This document shows positions 13,261-16,000 of a stretch of 16,000 bases of DNA, piece by piece. The notes below the pieces were generated by a model. It was not told where the DNA came from, searched no databases, and saw only the letters and a program-made list of their open reading frames with translations. The position numbers were made by a program, and so were the translations under genes. The DNA is from Clostridiales bacterium (GTDB lineage Bacteria > Bacillota > Clostridia > Oscillospirales > Acutalibacteraceae). The stretch spans positions 1 to 16,000 of the forward strand of contig DXYG01000060.1 of assembly GCA_019415925.1 (NCBI GenBank). The letters run 5' to 3'. Each line of letters starts with the position of its first letter. Position 1 is the stretch's first letter.

Positions 13261-13637
13261 TCGGGGATTTCATTATGAGAATCATATGTATCGGCAATCA
13301 GATACTCAAAGCTTTCCTGTCCCATACTTTCGTCAATATTGATTCCGAATTCTCCACAAACAACAGAACCTTTACCGCTTGCAAAATGCTCCTGCCGGAA
13401 ATGCGGAATATTCTCCTTTGCTCCTTCATAGGGAAATACTTTAGAGTTACCTAAAACAGTGAATGCCTCTTTTCTCACGATTTTATAATTCATGAGATAT
13501 CCTCCTTCAAGTGAAAATTTCAGTTTCAGCGGAGTAAATGACTTCAAAAGCACCTTGTCCTTGCGTACAGCTGATGGGGATGCACCATGAAATCTTGTAA
13601 AAGCAATATATTGATACAATCCCTCTAAATTAAGCAT
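13224..13637 (-). pseudogene. AraC-type regulator remnant with effector-binding domain
   Basis: The reverse strand encodes FTRFHGASPSAVRK, the end of an AraC-family DNA-binding domain. The usual linker follows (KSFTPLKLKFSLEGG), then the start of a GyrI-like effector-binding domain: MNYKIVRKEAFTVLG, then IPHFRQEHFASGKGSVVCG, then IDESMGQESFEYLIADTY, then NEIPEG. Most of the helix-turn-helix region is missing at the N-terminus, replaced by unrelated in-frame sequence. After EIPEG the frame runs into a stop at 13224-13226, before the second half of the effector domain. The GGAGG before the internal ATG (13493) comes from glycine codons of the linker and is probably coincidental. Not functional as a DNA-binding regulator. 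Confidence 0.75.
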
Positions 13638-13995
13638 ATCCGAAGAATCAGCAATTTGTTGACCTGCAAGTTCATTACCGGTTGTAATAATAGGTGAACC
13701 TATTTTATCAAATTTATTAAGTTATTTTTTGATTATAACTTAGAACGGAATTCAAGTACAGTTCTTTTTTTAACTCCATGTAAAATATTATTGTAGTAAT
13801 ATAGATATTCCAATTGTCTTATTACCAACGCAAAGTATCTTTTTGAACATTAGTATCTCAAAATAAATTTTCAGTGAATAAAATTTATTGTCTATAACAA
13901 GTATAATTTAACACAAATTTATATATAATACAAGCGAAAGGATGATGAAAAAATATAGACAATCTGCAACCGCACAGCTTTTACCGAAAATTAAT
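13638..13995. other. AT-rich intergenic stretch
   Basis: No convincing gene. It contains a weak hairpin followed by a T-run (AGAAC at 13742-13746, GTTCT at 13761-13765, then TTTTTT) and ATATTA-TTGTAG-TAATAT (13785-13802). Several TATAAT-like boxes lie at 13900-13930 without convincing -35 partners. A 25-codon ORF (13945-14019, MKKYRQSATAQ) has a nearby AAAGGATG but runs into the reverse-strand terminator, so I do not call it a gene. Confidence 0.4.
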
Positions 13996-14016
13996 AAAAA
14001 AGCCGAGTACCTCGGC
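13996..14016 (-). terminator. Reverse-strand terminator (GCCGAG stem)
   Basis: On the reverse strand GCCGAG-GTA-CTCGGC is followed directly by TTTTTT, a textbook intrinsic terminator. It overlaps a second hairpin, GCACG-AATTA-CGTGC (forward 14015-14029), which could compete with it. It lies downstream of the cotJC remnant and its own nearer terminator, so it may be left over from a lost gene or a small RNA. Confidence 0.75.
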
Positions 14017-14091
14017 ACGTAATTCGTGCAGACAGCTTCTGCTGATGCAACCTTTTATGACCGAGCGCAACCGAGCAATTTCCTATAATGT

Positions 14092-14128
14092 AAAAACAAG
14101 GCAAACCGCAAAATGCGATATTGCCTTG
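14092..14128 (-). terminator. Terminator of the cotJC remnant
   Basis: On the reverse strand CAAGGCAA pairs with TTGCCTTG (8 bp), with an inner CGC/GCG helix, followed by TTTTTACA. It begins 20 nt after the cotJC stop codon, so it is the natural end of that gene. Confidence 0.8.
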
Positions 14129-14147
14129 AAAAATTCACATATGAATT

Positions 14148-14591
14148 TTATTTTTTCTTCATACAGTTGTTAAAGCACTGTTTGTCAAATTCGGGGTTGA
14201 AGGCGTAGAAGTTCTTTTCGTCGAGCTTGTCGGTGAGTAAGCGCAGATTTTCGCCGAAACGCTGATAGTGAACAACCTCACGCTCACGCAAAAAGCGTAT
14301 AGCGTCCTTGACGTCGTAGTCGTCGCAGAAACGCAGAATGTTGTCGTAGGTGCTTCTCGCTTTCTGCTCAGCCGCCATATTTTCGTGAAGGTCGGTTATT
14401 GCGTCGCCCTTTACCTGCATAGACGCAGCAGTATATGGTGTTCCCGCTGCACTCTGAGGATAAATACCCGTTGTGTGGTCAACAAAGTAGTCCTCGAATC
14501 CCGATTTCTTGATTTCCTTTTCGCTAAGTCCCTTTGTAAGCTGATAAACAATTGCGCCAATCATCTCAAGATGTCCCAGCTCTTCGGTACC
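14148..14591 (-). pseudogene. cotJC: Manganese-catalase / spore-coat CotJC family protein, N-terminally truncated
   Basis: Reverse-strand coding sequence matching the C-terminal three quarters of CotJC. It begins GTEELGHLEMIGAIVYQLTK, continues VDHTTGIYPQSAAGTPYTAA, then QVKGDAITDLHENMAAEQKAR, and ends with FLREREVVHYQRFGENLR and FYAFNPEFDK. Ferritin-like metal ligands are visible in EELGHLE, the E of AAEQKAR and REREVVH. The first ~65 residues, with the first ligand Glu, are missing: upstream of GTEEL (14591) the frame meets TGA within six codons. The ATG at 14564 has no convincing ribosome site. CotJC proteins are inner spore-coat components in endospore formers. The break coincides with the start of an unrelated forward-strand remnant, so this is probably a deletion junction. 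Confidence 0.85.
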
Positions 14592-14607
14592 TGACGAGTC
14601 CCCTCAA

Positions 14608-14739
14608 TTGGAAGTTTTACCACTTAAAAGCTATAAATTCATATCATACGGAAAGCTCGATAAACGCACAATCATTCTTGCAACAGACTCGGACAAGCAC
14701 AGAAGAAAATGCTTTACAGCAAGACTGTATCTGATATAA
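14608..14739 (+). pseudogene. Orphan C-terminal coding remnant
   Basis: A forward frame open from at least 14581 reads LEVLPLKSYKFISYGKL, then RTIILATDSDKHRRKCF, then TARLYLI, then stop. There is no start codon or ribosome site. It abuts the broken 5' end of cotJC. It looks like the tail of a gene fused here by deletion. Family not recognised. Confidence 0.35.
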
Positions 14740-14758
14740 AGTAACGCTCAAAAATTAA

Positions 14759-14787
14759 TTGCTTCTTTCCTGCTTTTATGATAGAAT
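14759..14787 (+). promoter_or_regulatory. Promoter candidate for the Nudix-HAD unit
   Basis: TTGCTT (14759-14764) and TAGAAT (14782-14787) are separated by 17 bp, about 80 nt before the Nudix start. It may originally have served the gene whose first codons remain at 14810. Confidence 0.55.
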
Positions 14788-14809
14788 TTAGAAGAGGAGA
14801 GTTAATTTA

Positions 14810-14851
14810 ATGAACATAGAGTACAGAAAAGCAACGCTTGGCGAAAATTGA
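14810..14851 (+). pseudogene. N-terminal stub of an acetyltransferase-like gene
   Basis: A strong GAAGAGGAGAG ribosome site (14791-14801) precedes ATG 14810, which encodes only MNIEYRKATLGEN before a stop. MNIEYRKATL is a typical GNAT acetyltransferase beginning. The stub ends 13 nt before the Nudix ATG. It could be a deletion remnant or now act as a short leader peptide coupled to the Nudix gene. Confidence 0.4.
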
Positions 14852-14864
14852 AAGGAATATAAAA

Positions 14865-15314
14865 ATGGTAGTAAAGTTTTATGATACAGTAGAAGATAAG
14901 TTACTAAAATTTGCTGTGATTGTTGCAAAGTCAAAGGGCAAGTGGGTGTTCTGTAAGCATAAAGAACGTGATACATACGAATGTCCCGGTGGTCACAGAG
15001 AAACAGGCGAAAATATTGACGATACTGCAAGGCGTGAATTGTATGAGGAAACCGGCGCTATTGATTATTCTATCAAGCCAATCTGTGTTTACTCGGTAAC
15101 CGAACCCGATAATTTCAATGGAGTAGAAACATTCGGCAAGCTTTATTTTGCGGATATTACTACATTTGAAACGGAGTTGCACAGCGAAATTGAAAAGATT
15201 GAATTATTTGACGGACTGCCGAAAAAGTGGACATATCCTCTAATTCAGCCATTTTTATTAAAAGAAGTTGAGCGTAGAATTTTTCCTGAAATTGTAACGG
15301 AGGATAAAAATTGA
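14865..15314 (+). CDS. Nudix hydrolase
   Basis: A 149-aa protein with a perfect Nudix box, G-x5-E-x7-REUxEExGU. It begins at GHRETGE in PGGHRETGENIDDTARREL, is followed by YEETGAI, and occupies residues about 46-68. The box binds the metal used to cleave nucleoside diphosphates linked to another group. The preceding strands (LKFAVIVAKSKGKWVFCKHKE) are typical, and the length is normal. The start at ATG 14865 is supported by AAAGGAA; the TTG at 14838 would overlap the upstream stub. Substrate cannot be told from sequence. It overlaps the HAD phosphatase by 4 nt, suggesting a two-step pathway such as clean-up of damaged nucleotides; that is inference. Confidence 0.93.
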   Translation: MVVKFYDTVEDKLLKFAVIVAKSKGKWVFCKHKERDTYECPGGHRETGENIDDTARRELYEETGAIDYSIKPICVYSVTEPDNFNGVETFGKLYFADITTFETELHSEIEKIELFDGLPKKWTYPLIQPFLLKEVERRIFPEIVTEDKN

Positions 15315-15970
15315 AATACAAAAATATTCTTTGGGATTGGAACGGTACCATTCTCAACGATACACCCGTTGCCTTTGAAGCGAATAATATTCTATTGGAA
15401 AGATACGGCTATCCTACAATTACATTAGGGTATTATCGGGATAATATTGACACGCCTATTGTGAATTTTTACAGTAAAATCTTTGATTTGAATAAACACG
15501 ATTTAGAAATTCTGGACAACGAATGGGGCGTTTTGTATAATCAACTTTCCGATAAAATCGGATTACACGAAGGCGTTAGAGAATTACTGCGTTTCTTTGC
15601 CGACGAAAACTGTTGTCAGGTAATACTTTCTGCTTTCAAAACGGAGGTAATCACAAAATACGCACACAAGTTTTCGTTAGAGAAATTTTTTGAGGATATT
15701 CTCGGTACTCAGAATATCGTAACTGAAAGTAAAACTATCCGAGGCAAGCGATATATGAAGGAACACGGTTTTGCTCCTGAACAAACGCTGTATATCGGCG
15801 ATACGGTACACGATTACGATACCGCTCTTGCGTTAGGTGTGGATTGCGTGCTGTTTTCAGGCGGACAGCAGTCACCAAAATTATTGCAAAAATGCGGTGT
15901 GCCTGTGTTTGATAGTTTTGCGGAAATCAAAAACTGGATTATTATTGAGACCGCCGAAAATTTTGTGTAA
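15311..15970 (+). CDS. HAD-superfamily phosphatase
   Basis: A 219-aa protein from TTG 15311, 7 nt after GGAGG (15299-15303), overlapping the Nudix stop by 4 nt (ATTGA). Motif I is DWNGT (nucleophile Asp at residue 9, in ILWDWNGTILND). The second motif position is Asn instead of the usual Asp, a variant I recall in clostridial HAD hydrolases. Motif II is the serine in VILSAFK. Motif IV is GDTVHDYDTALALG (metal-binding Asp). A helical cap lies between about 20 and 90, as in the phosphoglycolate/beta-phosphoglucomutase-like subgroup. Substrate unknown. If the Asn variant removes the general acid, the rate may be low. Confidence 0.9.
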   Translation: MKYKNILWDWNGTILNDTPVAFEANNILLERYGYPTITLGYYRDNIDTPIVNFYSKIFDLNKHDLEILDNEWGVLYNQLSDKIGLHEGVRELLRFFADENCCQVILSAFKTEVITKYAHKFSLEKFFEDILGTQNIVTESKTIRGKRYMKEHGFAPEQTLYIGDTVHDYDTALALGVDCVLFSGGQQSPKLLQKCGVPVFDSFAEIKNWIIIETAENFV

Positions 15971-16000
15971 AAGTGAATAATAAACTTCCTTTCAAGCAAT

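Noticed and set aside
13649..13666. CAGCAATTTGTTGA also occurring at 7258-7271 (unit F)
   Set aside because: A 14-base AT-rich match within 16 kb is expected often enough by chance, and the surrounding sequence at 13650 lacks the closing helix and tail.
13640..13719. YbjQ-like start in SPIITTGNELAGQQI upstream of the AraC remnant
   Set aside because: The resemblance is limited to a few residues and there is no start codon or further family sequence; too weak to name.
13945..14022. 25-codon ORF with a near ribosome site
   Set aside because: Its last third is the stem of the reverse-strand terminator at 13996-14016, and no homology is apparent.

Overview
The window reads as chromosome of a low-to-moderate GC Gram-positive bacterium, most likely a clostridial gut Firmicute (Oscillospiraceae/Ruminococcus-like). 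The grounds are the rpsO-pnp gene pair with strong AGGAGG-type ribosome binding sites, a short clostridial-type peptide deformylase, a CotJC-type (spore-coat) manganese-catalase remnant, tandem WYL regulators and TTG/GTG starts. No species call is possible from sequence reading alone.

Layout. Positions 1-3.6 kb are core genome: a reverse-strand tRNA-Thr(CGU), a small XRE-type regulator, then rpsO and pnp. rpsO has a clear promoter and a structured leader. A 113-nt, nearly perfect RNA hairpin fills the gap just before pnp. Positions 3.6-4.6 kb hold a cluster of small hairpins, an N-terminally truncated GNAT acetyltransferase and a complete short peptide deformylase.

Positions 4.6-9.3 kb are the most notable part and look like one RNA-repair or RNA-quality-control locus. 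Two overlapping WYL-domain genes end in a strong terminator. A 780-nt non-coding region follows, with its own extended -10 promoter and a tandem array of structured RNAs. Five of these RNAs share one plan: a short closing helix whose sequence changes on both sides, two unpaired bases, then the invariant heptamer ACAGCAA. Most also end in a TTGTAA-like 3' tail. One member contains a near-complete tRNA mimic (D arm, anticodon-like arm, T arm with a TTCGATT loop). Next comes a DUF2828/vWA protein (a Ro60/TROVE-like architecture), then an internally deleted rtcB RNA ligase. This order matches the known bacterial Rsr (Ro) - Y RNA - RtcB arrangement. Here, however, the Ro-like protein is of DUF2828 type, the regulators are WYL proteins rather than RtcR, the RNAs are multiplied, and the ligase is broken.

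Positions 9.3-12.9 kb are a separate transcription unit: a TTGACA promoter, an unrecognised 387-aa protein, a 670-aa WG-repeat protein and a small overlapping ORF that may be frameshifted, closed by a 12-bp hairpin terminator. Positions 12.9-14.8 kb are a graveyard: remnants of an AraC-type regulator with an effector-binding domain, a truncated cotJC, other coding-like scraps and two reverse-strand terminators. Positions 14.8-16 kb hold an intact two-gene unit, a Nudix hydrolase and a HAD phosphatase overlapping by 4 nt.
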